Assembly: GCA_003158355.1 (NCBI GenBank)
Contig: PMIV01000284.1
Span: 1-9,041 of the forward strand
Direction: 5' to 3'
DNA: 9,041 bases
Source of the DNA: Anaerolineaceae bacterium
GTDB lineage: Bacteria; Chloroflexota; Anaerolineae; Anaerolineales; Anaerolineaceae
The notes beneath the pieces are model-generated. The model was not told the DNA's origin, did not search any database, and worked only from the letters and a program-made list of their open reading frames with translations. Shown here one piece after another: positions 1 through 5,584 of this stretch (its first letter is position 1; every line of letters starts with the position of its first letter). The position numbers and the translations under genes were made by a program.

Positions 1-1
1 T

Positions 2-2467
2 GTGAAACAGGTCGATATTGATGAGCAAATGCGGACGGCATATCTCGATTACGCCATGAGCGTGATCGTTTCGCGTGCTTTACCTGATGCGCGCGACGGC
101 CTCAAACCGGTTCACCGCCGTATTCTTTATGCAATGTCGGATATGGGAATTCACGCCAACAGTGCTTACAAAAAATCCGCGCGTATCGTTGGTGAAGTAT
201 TGGGCAAATATCACCCTCATGGTGATTCTGCTGTTTACGAATCCATGGCGCGTATGGCACAGGATTTTTCCATGCGTTACATGTTGGTGGATGGCCAGGG
301 AAACTTTGGCTCCATCGATGGGGACGCCCCCGCAGCCATGCGGTATACCGAGGCTCGTCTATCCAACAACGCTGAAGAGATGTTGGCTGATCTGGATAAG
401 AATACAGTCAACTTTGTGGATAATTTTGATGGTTCATTGCAGGAGCCTGAGGTTCTACCCTCCCGCATGCCGAACTTGTTATTGAATGGTTCTTCCGGCA
501 TCGCTGTGGGTATGGCCACCAGTATCCCTCCGCATAATTTGCGTGAGATCACCGGAGCCATTGACTACCTGATCGATCATTACGAAACTATTGACGAAGT
601 TTCAGCCGAAGAGTTAATGAAATTCGTGCAAGGGCCAGATTTCCCTACTGGTGGTATTATCGTTGGCAAAGATAATATTTTGCAGGCCTATTCTACCGGG
701 CGCGGACGGCTGATCGTGCGCGGGATGGCTCACATCGAAGAAATGAAGGGCAATCGCTATCAGATCGTCATTACTGAGATTCCTTATCAGGTCAACAAAA
801 CGACCCTGATCGAACGCATTGCGGAGCTGGCGCGTGAAGGTAAAATGGATGCAATCTCCGATCTCCGCGATGAATCTGACCGCCGCGGTATGAGTATCGT
901 CATCGAGTTACGCCGGGGAGCACAGCCCAAACAGGTACTGAATCAACTCTACAAATACACGGCGCTGCAATCCACTTTTAGTGTGCATTTACTTGCGCTG
1001 GTGAATGGTGAGCCGCATTTACTTTCCTTAAAACGTGCCTTACAGATTTATATTGAACATCGGCAAGAGATCATCACCCGCCGTTCGCAGTTTGAGCTAA
1101 AGAAGGCTCAAAGCCGCGCGCATATTCTGGATGGGCTGTTAATTGCCCTGTCGAATTTGGACGAGGTCATTCGTACCATCCGCGAATCGCCCGATGCTGA
1201 TACTGCCAAAGAAAGATTGATGACGCGCTTCAAATTGAGCGACTTGCAGGCGCAGGCTATTTTGGACATGCAATTACGCCGTCTGGCTGCTCTTGAACGG
1301 CAAAAGATCGAAGCAGAATATAAAGAACTTTTGGCGCGTATTACTTACCTTGAAGATCTGCTCTCTTCCCCCGCCAAGATTTTGGGCGTGGTCAAAGAGG
1401 ACCTGAACCAGCTCACAGCCAAATACGGTGATGAACGCCGTACTCGCATTGTTGGCGATACACATGAAGAGATGAAAGAAGAAGACTTGGTCGCGGATGA
1501 GGCGGTTCTGATCACCTTCACCCAGAAAGGCTACATCAAACGCGTGGCTTCCAACCTTTACCGAACTCAGGGCAGAGGCGGACGCGGTGTTTCGGGTCAG
1601 ACCGTGCGAAACGAGGATGAGGTCATTCTCATGCTGCCGGCGCGAACCTTGCATACCGTTCTCTTCTTCTCTGATAAGGGGAAGGTGTACTCTGAAAAAG
1701 CCTACCAGATTCCGGATGCCAACCGCACCGATAAGGGTATCCCAATCGTCAATGTGCTTTCACTGGACGACAATGAACGGATCACTGCCGCAGTGGCTGT
1801 GCCGAACTTTGACGGCAACAATTATCTGACCATGGCTACCATCCACGGCCGGGTGAAGCGGGTGTCGTTATCCGAATTTGCCAGCGTGAGGCCTTCCGGC
1901 TTGATCGCGATCACCCTGGATGATAAAGATGAATTGTGGTGGGCAAAACTGACCCACGGAAAAGACGATATTGTTCTGGTCACCCGTGAAGGACAGGCAT
2001 TGCGCATCCATGAAGATGCCATCCGCAGCATGGGCCGTCAGGCTGCCGGTGTTGCCGGTATCAAGCTGCGTGAAGGCGATCGTCTGGCTGCCATGGAAGT
2101 AGTGGAACCCAACGGCATGCTGTTGGTCGTCACCGAACAGGGCTTTGGCAAACGCAGCAACCTGGAAGAATATCCCATCAAAGGACGTGCTACCCAGGGT
2201 GTGGCCACCATCGACCAAAAGAGCCTGGGCAAGATCGGCAGAATTGTTGGCGCCCGTGTGGTTCAAGCTGATGATGAGATTACCATCATTTCCTCGGGCG
2301 GCATCATGCTGCGCTTAAAGACCACAGTCATCTCGGCCAGCGGACGTTCCACCCGCGGCTTCAAGCTGCAAGACCTGGGCAAGGGTGATACGGTTGCCTC
2401 TCTGGCGCGCATCTCTGCTGCAGATCTGAAGCAAGTAGATGTGGATCTGGAAAAAACTGAAAGTTAA
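2..2467 (+). CDS. gyrA: DNA gyrase subunit A (5' end just outside window)
   Basis: GyrA is the DNA-cleaving and DNA-wrapping subunit of gyrase (A2B2 with GyrB), which introduces negative supercoils using ATP in the cytoplasm. The 821 readable codons hold the breakage-reunion domain (about 10-490) with the N-terminal [16 protein letters not shown] motif, the HPHGD region and the catalytic tyrosine Y115 in AAMRYTE (E. coli Y122). S76 and E80 correspond to the quinolone-resistance positions S83 and D87 of E. coli; a Ser plus acidic residue is the usual drug-susceptible state. The C-terminal pinwheel domain (about 500-805) starts with a perfect GyrA box, QGRGGRG at 523-529, which separates gyrase from ParC. 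A GTG lies at base 2, but family members have roughly 7-12 more residues before the QVDID motif, so the true start is probably upstream and this GTG an internal Val. It ends with TAA directly before a terminator. There is no long acidic tail like that of E. coli GyrA. Confidence 0.97.
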   Translation: MKQVDIDEQMRTAYLDYAMSVIVSRALPDARDGLKPVHRRILYAMSDMGIHANSAYKKSARIVGEVLGKYHPHGDSAVYESMARMAQDFSMRYMLVDGQGNFGSIDGDAPAAMRYTEARLSNNAEEMLADLDKNTVNFVDNFDGSLQEPEVLPSRMPNLLLNGSSGIAVGMATSIPPHNLREITGAIDYLIDHYETIDEVSAEELMKFVQGPDFPTGGIIVGKDNILQAYSTGRGRLIVRGMAHIEEMKGNRYQIVITEIPYQVNKTTLIERIAELAREGKMDAISDLRDESDRRGMSIVIELRRGAQPKQVLNQLYKYTALQSTFSVHLLALVNGEPHLLSLKRALQIYIEHRQEIITRRSQFELKKAQSRAHILDGLLIALSNLDEVIRTIRESPDADTAKERLMTRFKLSDLQAQAILDMQLRRLAALERQKIEAEYKELLARITYLEDLLSSPAKILGVVKEDLNQLTAKYGDERRTRIVGDTHEEMKEEDLVADEAVLITFTQKGYIKRVASNLYRTQGRGGRGVSGQTVRNEDEVILMLPARTLHTVLFFSDKGKVYSEKAYQIPDANRTDKGIPIVNVLSLDDNERITAAVAVPNFDGNNYLTMATIHGRVKRVSLSEFASVRPSGLIAITLDDKDELWWAKLTHGKDDIVLVTREGQALRIHEDAIRSMGRQAAGVAGIKLREGDRLAAMEVVEPNGMLLVVTEQGFGKRSNLEEYPIKGRATQGVATIDQKSLGKIGRIVGARVVQADDEITIISSGGIMLRLKTTVISASGRSTRGFKLQDLGKGDTVASLARISAADLKQVDVDLEKTES

Positions 2468-2472
2468 AAAAC

Positions 2473-2500
2473 AAACCGGCAGAGAGATCTGCCGGTTTTT
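2473..2500. terminator. Bidirectional intrinsic terminator between gyrA and the birA unit
   Basis: A perfect 11-bp stem (2473-2483 with 2488-2498) is closed by a GAGA tetraloop of the GNRA type. The + strand continues into five T residues (2496-2500), suiting gyrA. On the - strand the stem is followed by T residues opposite the A-run at 2466-2471, suiting the converging small membrane-protein gene. It starts 6 bases after the gyrA stop codon. The stem core CCGGCAG/CTGCCGG recurs in the hairpin downstream of the hsp20 gene at 7813-7850. Confidence 0.92.
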
Positions 2501-2508
2501 AGTCTCTT

Positions 2509-2715
2509 CTACAGATAGATTTTCTGAAAAAGGATCAGCAAAAATACGCCTAATATCAGCACCATTAGAAAAAAGAAAACAGATATGACAAACCGCTGTG
2601 GAGCAGTCATCCCCAAAAAACTTTTTGGCTGTGGCTGATTCTGTGTTTCTTCTTCGTAGGTGTTTTCTTCATCCGTGAATGAATTTCCAGCCGAATTTCT
2701 CAGATCATCAAGCAT
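2509..2715 (-). CDS. Small single-pass membrane protein, function unknown
   Basis: A 68-residue protein. Residues 1-33 are hydrophilic and acidic, with a Glu/Gln-rich stretch (EENTYEEETQNQPQPK at 16-31). Residues 34-41 (LGMTAPQR) lead into one hydrophobic span at about 42-63 (FVISVFFFLMVLILGVFLLILF), ending in QKIYL. This predicts a single membrane helix with an acidic N-terminal tail. A clear GGGAG ribosome-binding site (bases 2725-2729) sits 9 bases before the ATG, and the gene begins 27 bases after the birA stop, so the two are probably co-transcribed. It ends close to the shared terminator. The pattern 'TAPQRFV-hydrophobic-K' resembles small uncharacterised Chloroflexota proteins from memory; I cannot name a family or a role. 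Confidence 0.75.
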   Translation of the reverse strand: MLDDLRNSAGNSFTDEENTYEEETQNQPQPKSFLGMTAPQRFVISVFFFLMVLILGVFLLILFQKIYL

Positions 2716-2724
2716 AATGACTTT

Positions 2725-2729
2725 CTCCC
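2725..2729 (-). promoter_or_regulatory. Ribosome-binding site of the small membrane protein
   Basis: CTCCC on the + strand reads GGGAG on the - strand, 9 bases upstream of the ATG at 2715. It lies in the 27-base gap after birA and is the main support for this short gene being translated. Confidence 0.75.
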
Positions 2730-2742
2730 ATTGCTCACTTTT

Positions 2743-3528
2743 TTAATCCTCTAGACGAAGGCTTACATCACCGACTTCGACGGTTGTTATCTTACCGGAA
2801 ACCTCGCGTAAAACCAGGTTTCCCAAGCCGTCAATACCTTCCTCTATACCAATTATAGAGGTTTTTTCATTTTGTACAATCCTGACGGTCTCTCCACGAA
2901 AAGCCAGTTGTTTCTGCCAGGTCTCGATGAACTCCCGGCTGTCCATATGACTGCGCCAGAATTGCATTGCAGAGGTTATCTGTGCCAATAAATTGAACCG
3001 TTCTACCGGCTGCCGGGTATATTTCTCCACCCAGGTGGCCGGGAAGCGAAGGATTGCATCCGGGGGAATGGCCTGGGCCGTGATGTTGATGCCAATTCCC
3101 ATCACAATGCCATTTAATTGCACGCCCGTCCACGATGCTTCTACGAGTATACCGCAGCATTTTTGCTGCTCAAGCAAAATATCATTTGGCCATTTGATCT
3201 TTGGGTTTAGTCCCAAACTTTCGCGCAGCGTCTGACAGACGGCTAATCCGCATAGCGGTGCATAAAGCGCGCTGGGGGCAGCCAGTTCTGATCGTGTGGG
3301 TCTAAAAATGACACTGAAAGCCAGCGAGGCTTCAGGTTGGGTGATCCACGCACGATTCAAGCGGCCGCGGCCTTTGGTTTGCTGGTCAGCGATCACCAGG
3401 GCAAAATCAGGCGCATCCTCATCGATCCATTGCAGGGCTTCATCATTGGTCGAACCGATGCTGGTGAAGGCGCGAATCTGGCTTACCGGGGAGTGCATCA
3501 GGGCGCGGTGTAAGGCAACTTTATTCAT
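2743..3528 (-). CDS. birA: Biotin--[acetyl-CoA-carboxylase] ligase, short form without DNA-binding domain
   Basis: This enzyme activates biotin with ATP to biotinyl-AMP and transfers it to a lysine of biotin-carrier proteins such as the acetyl-CoA carboxylase subunit AccB, in the cytoplasm. The 261 residues show GSTN at 25-28, the biotinyl-AMP loop KGRGRLNRAW at 52-61 (family GRGRxxRxW), KWPND at 112-116 with the conserved Lys, GILVE at 126-130 and GIGIN at 144-148. A small C-terminal SH3-like domain occupies about 208-261. The N-terminal helix-turn-helix of E. coli BirA (about 60 residues) is absent, so this is a class I ligase that should not repress biotin genes. The ATG at 3528 has no clear ribosome-binding site, but a possible -10 box ends 6 bases upstream, so the message may be leaderless. 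Met11 is an alternative start. Confidence 0.93.
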   Translation of the reverse strand: MNKVALHRALMHSPVSQIRAFTSIGSTNDEALQWIDEDAPDFALVIADQQTKGRGRLNRAWITQPEASLAFSVIFRPTRSELAAPSALYAPLCGLAVCQTLRESLGLNPKIKWPNDILLEQQKCCGILVEASWTGVQLNGIVMGIGINITAQAIPPDAILRFPATWVEKYTRQPVERFNLLAQITSAMQFWRSHMDSREFIETWQKQLAFRGETVRIVQNEKTSIIGIEEGIDGLGNLVLREVSGKITTVEVGDVSLRLED

Positions 3529-3534
3529 GGGTTG

Positions 3535-3564
3535 ATTTTACACTTGAATGAAATAATATCTCCA
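3535..3564 (-). promoter_or_regulatory. Candidate sigma-70-type promoter of birA, possibly leaderless
   Basis: On the - strand, TGGAGA (3564-3559, 4 of 6 matches to TTGACA) is followed 18 bases later by TAAAAT (3540-3535, 5 of 6 matches to TATAAT). The birA ATG begins 6 bases after the -10 box, where transcription would be expected to start. No Shine-Dalgarno sequence precedes this ATG, which agrees with a leaderless message. This is a consensus match by eye only. Confidence 0.35.
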
Positions 3565-3576
3565 CATTTATCCACA
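3558..3576 (+). promoter_or_regulatory. Perfect DnaA box with a degenerate neighbour
   Basis: TTATCCACA at 3568-3576 is identical to the consensus DnaA-binding 9-mer. A weaker copy, ATCTCCACA (3558-3566), lies exactly 10 bases upstream, about one helical turn away and in the same orientation. The pair sits between the divergent birA and lipoprotein 1 genes and overlaps the candidate birA -35 box. It could be a DnaA regulatory site. Chance occurrence of one perfect 9-mer in 9 kb is uncommon but not negligible. Confidence 0.3.
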
Positions 3577-3651
3577 AAAAATACCTGCCTTCTCATTGTT
3601 GGAAAATTAGAATTGTCCTTTGTAAGCAAAAATTAGAAACAGAATAAAAAC

Positions 3652-3655
3652 GGAG
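3652..3655 (+). promoter_or_regulatory. Ribosome-binding site of lipoprotein 1
   Basis: GGAG lies 5 bases before the ATG at 3661 and supports that start, which also gives a complete lipoprotein signal peptide. I saw no convincing -35/-10 pair in the AT-rich stretch 3590-3650 upstream. Confidence 0.6.
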
Positions 3656-3660
3656 TTATT

Positions 3661-4446
3661 ATGAAGAAGAGTTTAACTGTAATTATGGTATTTATGTTTG
3701 TGGCTTTGGCTGCATGTTCAGCCACTCCCACTGCAACTGTACAGGCCACGCAGCCCGCAGCCGTAGCTGCCACCCAGGCCACCAACGCCACTGCTTCGAC
3801 TTTGAGTACAAGTTACGACAATGCAGTTTCTGTCGAAGAACAACTGATCTTGGGAACGTTGAGCTTGGATGGAACTGCTAACGCAGTTACCAAGGAACAG
3901 GCAACCACGTTGTTGGCTCTCTGGCAGAATTTGCAATCCTTAAGCCAGCCAAGTCAGGGAGGTGGTATGCCCGGTGGTCAAGGAAATGCTCCCCAGGGAA
4001 CACCCGATGCCGCAGCAAAATCAACCCAGCAGGCTGCTCCGGCAGCTACCCAGGATACCACCCAGGTGGATGCCGTGGTTGCACAAATTGAAGCCGCTAT
4101 GACTTCAGATCAATTGACTGCAATCGCCGCATTGAATATTACGACTACCAGCGCTGAGCAAATAATCAAGGATAAAGGAATCACTGCTGGCGGACCACAA
4201 GGAAATGGTGGAACTGCTCCTGCTCAGGGAAGCTCAAACAATGGACAGCAGGCGAATGGTAATGCCCCCGCCCAGGGAACACAGCCGGCTAATGGTAATG
4301 GTCAAGCCGGAGCTCAACCAGGTAATGGTGGTGCTCAGGGTGCCGGCGGCAATATGATGCAACCGGGATTGGTGAACGCTGTAGTCCAATACCTGGCAAA
4401 TCTTGCAGGTGTGACTCTACCAACAACTGCAGCCCCTGCTAACTAG
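3661..4446 (+). CDS. Tandem lipoprotein 1 (three-segment family, 261 residues)
   Basis: A secreted, lipid-anchored protein of unknown function. Residues 1-19 form a lipoprotein signal peptide: MKK, a hydrophobic core, then the lipobox LAAC with Cys19 as the predicted lipidation site. A Thr/Ala-rich tether (20-50) follows. Conserved segment A spans about 51-95 (YDNAVSVEEQLILGTLSLDG, then AVTKEQATTLLALWQNLQ). A Gly/Gln/Pro linker leads to segment B at about 136-174 (VDAVVAQIEAAMTSDQLTAI, ending IIKDKGI). A second linker rich in Asn, Gly, Gln and Ala (175-230) leads to segment C at about 233-255 (QPGLVNAVVQYLANLAGVTL). All three segments look helical and recur in the same order in the next two genes. 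I recall Anaerolineae and Firmicutes lipoproteins with similar 'LGTL-L-GT...LLPLWQ' and 'AMT-QL-AI' motifs but no established function. It has its own ribosome-binding site and a downstream hairpin. Confidence 0.85.
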   Translation: MKKSLTVIMVFMFVALAACSATPTATVQATQPAAVAATQATNATASTLSTSYDNAVSVEEQLILGTLSLDGTANAVTKEQATTLLALWQNLQSLSQPSQGGGMPGGQGNAPQGTPDAAAKSTQQAAPAATQDTTQVDAVVAQIEAAMTSDQLTAIAALNITTTSAEQIIKDKGITAGGPQGNGGTAPAQGSSNNGQQANGNAPAQGTQPANGNGQAGAQPGNGGAQGAGGNMMQPGLVNAVVQYLANLAGVTLPTTAAPAN

Positions 4447-4464
4447 TCAGGTTTGGTAATGATC

Positions 4465-4505
4465 GAGGTGCAATAGCCCATTCTTCAATAGTGGCATTGC
4501 ACCTC
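4465..4505 (+). terminator. Hairpin after lipoprotein 1 (terminator-like)
   Basis: A perfect 10-bp stem, GAGGTGCAAT (4465-4474) with ATTGCACCTC (4496-4505), can be extended inward by a GCC/GGC pairing. It begins 18 bases after the lipoprotein 1 stop. The 3' side reads TTTGATCTT, a weak T-tract. The 3' arm overlaps the 5' arm of the next hairpin (4502-4522), so the two cannot form together. The core AGGTGCAAT is repeated in the hairpin after lipoprotein 2. Confidence 0.6.
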
Positions 4506-4522
4506 TTTGATCTTCAAAGAGG
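4502..4522 (+). promoter_or_regulatory. Alternative hairpin overlapping the terminator-like stem
   Basis: A perfect 9-bp stem, CCTCTTTGA (4502-4510) with TCAAAGAGG (4514-4522), closes on a 3-base TCT loop. It shares CCTC (4502-4505) with the 3' arm of the preceding hairpin, making the two structures mutually exclusive in RNA. The lipoprotein 2 ATG is 57 bases downstream. It may be an antiterminator or a second termination hairpin, although the T-tract is poor. Confidence 0.45.
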
Positions 4523-4526
4523 CTTC

Positions 4527-4554
4527 TTGATATTTCAAATTAATCACATATTTA
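4527..4554 (+). promoter_or_regulatory. Weak candidate promoter for lipoprotein 2
   Basis: TTGATA (4527-4532, 5 of 6 to the -35 consensus) is followed 16 bases later by TATTTA (4549-4554, 3 of 6 to the -10 consensus). It lies just after the paired hairpins and 25 bases before the ATG at 4580. The -10 match is poor, so this is tentative. If it is not used, lipoprotein 2 must be reached by read-through from lipoprotein 1. Confidence 0.2.
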
Positions 4555-4579
4555 AAGTAATCTAATAAGGCAGGGAAAA

Positions 4580-5458
4580 ATGAAAAAGATTCTTTTAGTT
4601 CTTGTTGTTGCGATGTCCTTGATTTTGTCTGCCTGTGCGCAGAATGTTTCGGCAGCGCCACTGTCAACCAGCACTGCTTCGACCAGTACCGCCAGCAATG
4701 AAATATTGAACACGAATTACGACGGTGCTGCCTCGATCGCCACCCAGCTTGCACTGGGAACGCTGTCTTTGGATGGCACAACGAACGCCATTACTGCAGA
4801 TCAGGCAGCCACGTTATTAACACTCTGGCAGAGCCTGCAAGAAGAGACTCAGAAGAATATGCCAGGTGGTGGAAATGGCAAGGGCGGTATGCCGGGTGGA
4901 CAGGGCGGCGGTATGCCAGGGCAGGGAAATAGTTCCTCTACCCCGGATAAGCAATCAACACCGGTGGTACCGCCAACTCCATCATCCACAGACCAATCCT
5001 CGACTCCTGCGACCAATGATGCTCAAAAGCAGGCGAACCCGATCATTACCAAGATCGAAGCAGCTATGACGACGGCTCAGTTACAGGCGATCGCGGATAT
5101 GAAGATCACGAAAACCAGCGCGGAAACGATCATGAAAGCAAAAGGGATCACTACCGTCAAACAGGGAACTCCATCTGCTAATGGTAATTCCGCTTCTGGT
5201 ACTCCCGAAGCGCGGCCGACCCAAGATGGCACACAGATGGCCATGCCAACACCCGATGGGACACGGATGCCTATGCCGGCTGCGAATGGTACTCCGCAGG
5301 CAGGTGGTACGGGCAAACAACCTGGTAATGGTCAGGGCGGGAATGGCATGCGCGGCGGAGCGGACAGGCTCGAACCAGGCGTATTGGATGCCTTGGTCAA
5401 ATATTTAGCGAATCTGGCGGGTGTGACTCTGCCGACTGCAACGGTTCCAAGCAACTAA
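4580..5458 (+). CDS. Tandem lipoprotein 2 (three-segment family, 292 residues)
   Basis: A paralogue of lipoprotein 1. The signal peptide is residues 1-18 with lipobox LSAC and Cys19. Segment A is at about 45-88 (NTNYDGAASIATQLALGTLS, then ITADQAATLLTLWQSLQ), segment B at about 153-190 (NPIITKIEAAMTTAQLQAIA, ending IMKAKGI) and segment C at about 265-287 (EPGVLDALVKYLANLAGVTL). Linkers are low-complexity: MPGG-type Gly/Met repeats (94-116), a Ser/Thr/Pro stretch (118-145) and DGT-type repeats with paired MxM motifs (MAM at 220-222, MPM at 230-232). The start is set by AAGGCAGGG (4567-4575) before the ATG at 4580. It is closer to lipoprotein 3 than to lipoprotein 1 in segment B: both encode KAKGI with an almost identical DNA stretch, at 5134-5152 and 6142-6160. 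Function unknown; predicted to sit on the outer face of the cytoplasmic membrane. Confidence 0.85.
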   Translation: MKKILLVLVVAMSLILSACAQNVSAAPLSTSTASTSTASNEILNTNYDGAASIATQLALGTLSLDGTTNAITADQAATLLTLWQSLQEETQKNMPGGGNGKGGMPGGQGGGMPGQGNSSSTPDKQSTPVVPPTPSSTDQSSTPATNDAQKQANPIITKIEAAMTTAQLQAIADMKITKTSAETIMKAKGITTVKQGTPSANGNSASGTPEARPTQDGTQMAMPTPDGTRMPMPAANGTPQAGGTGKQPGNGQGGNGMRGGADRLEPGVLDALVKYLANLAGVTLPTATVPSN

Positions 5459-5470
5459 TTTGTTCTTAAT

Positions 5471-5515
5471 AAAAGGTGCAATGTCACATTTTTTGAAGGT
5501 GATGTTGCACCTTTT
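5471..5515 (+). terminator. Terminator hairpin after lipoprotein 2
   Basis: A 17-bp stem (5471-5487 with 5499-5515) contains two G-T wobbles and an 11-base loop. It starts 13 bases after the lipoprotein 2 stop codon. The outer pairs are AAAA/TTTT, so the structure ends in four T residues followed by CTAACC. The core AGGTGCAAT is the same as in the hairpin after lipoprotein 1. Confidence 0.75.
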
Positions 5516-5573
5516 CTAACCTTGAAACAGAACAGTTTTACAAAATTTTAGATTGGACAATTGTTTTTGTGTG

Positions 5574-5579
5574 AAAGGA
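5574..5579 (+). promoter_or_regulatory. Ribosome-binding site that fixes the lipoprotein 3 start
   Basis: AAAGGA lies 5 bases before the ATG at 5585. An in-frame ATG at 5561 would place this site inside the coding region and add eight residues before the signal peptide. The ATG at 5585 instead gives the same MKK start and Cys19 spacing as both paralogues, so it is preferred. Confidence 0.75.
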
Positions 5580-5584
5580 AAAAA

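Noticed and set aside
415..423. Perfect DnaA box on the minus strand within gyrA
   Set aside because: The nine bases encode the conserved FVDN residues, so the match is explained by coding constraint.
75..485. 136-codon + strand frame inside gyrA, and several - strand frames over gyrA (277-561, 1274-1654, 1868-2266)
   Set aside because: They lie wholly inside the clear gyrA frame, have no ribosome-binding sites and no recognisable protein features.
4485..4781. 98-codon minus-strand frame across the lipoprotein 1-2 gap
   Set aside because: It runs antisense through the signal peptide of lipoprotein 2 and through both hairpins, has no ribosome-binding site and has unconvincing composition.
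5561..5584. Upstream ATG extension of lipoprotein 3 by eight residues (MFLCERKK)
   Set aside because: The ribosome-binding site AAAGGA lies within it, and the paralogues start at the equivalent of 5585.
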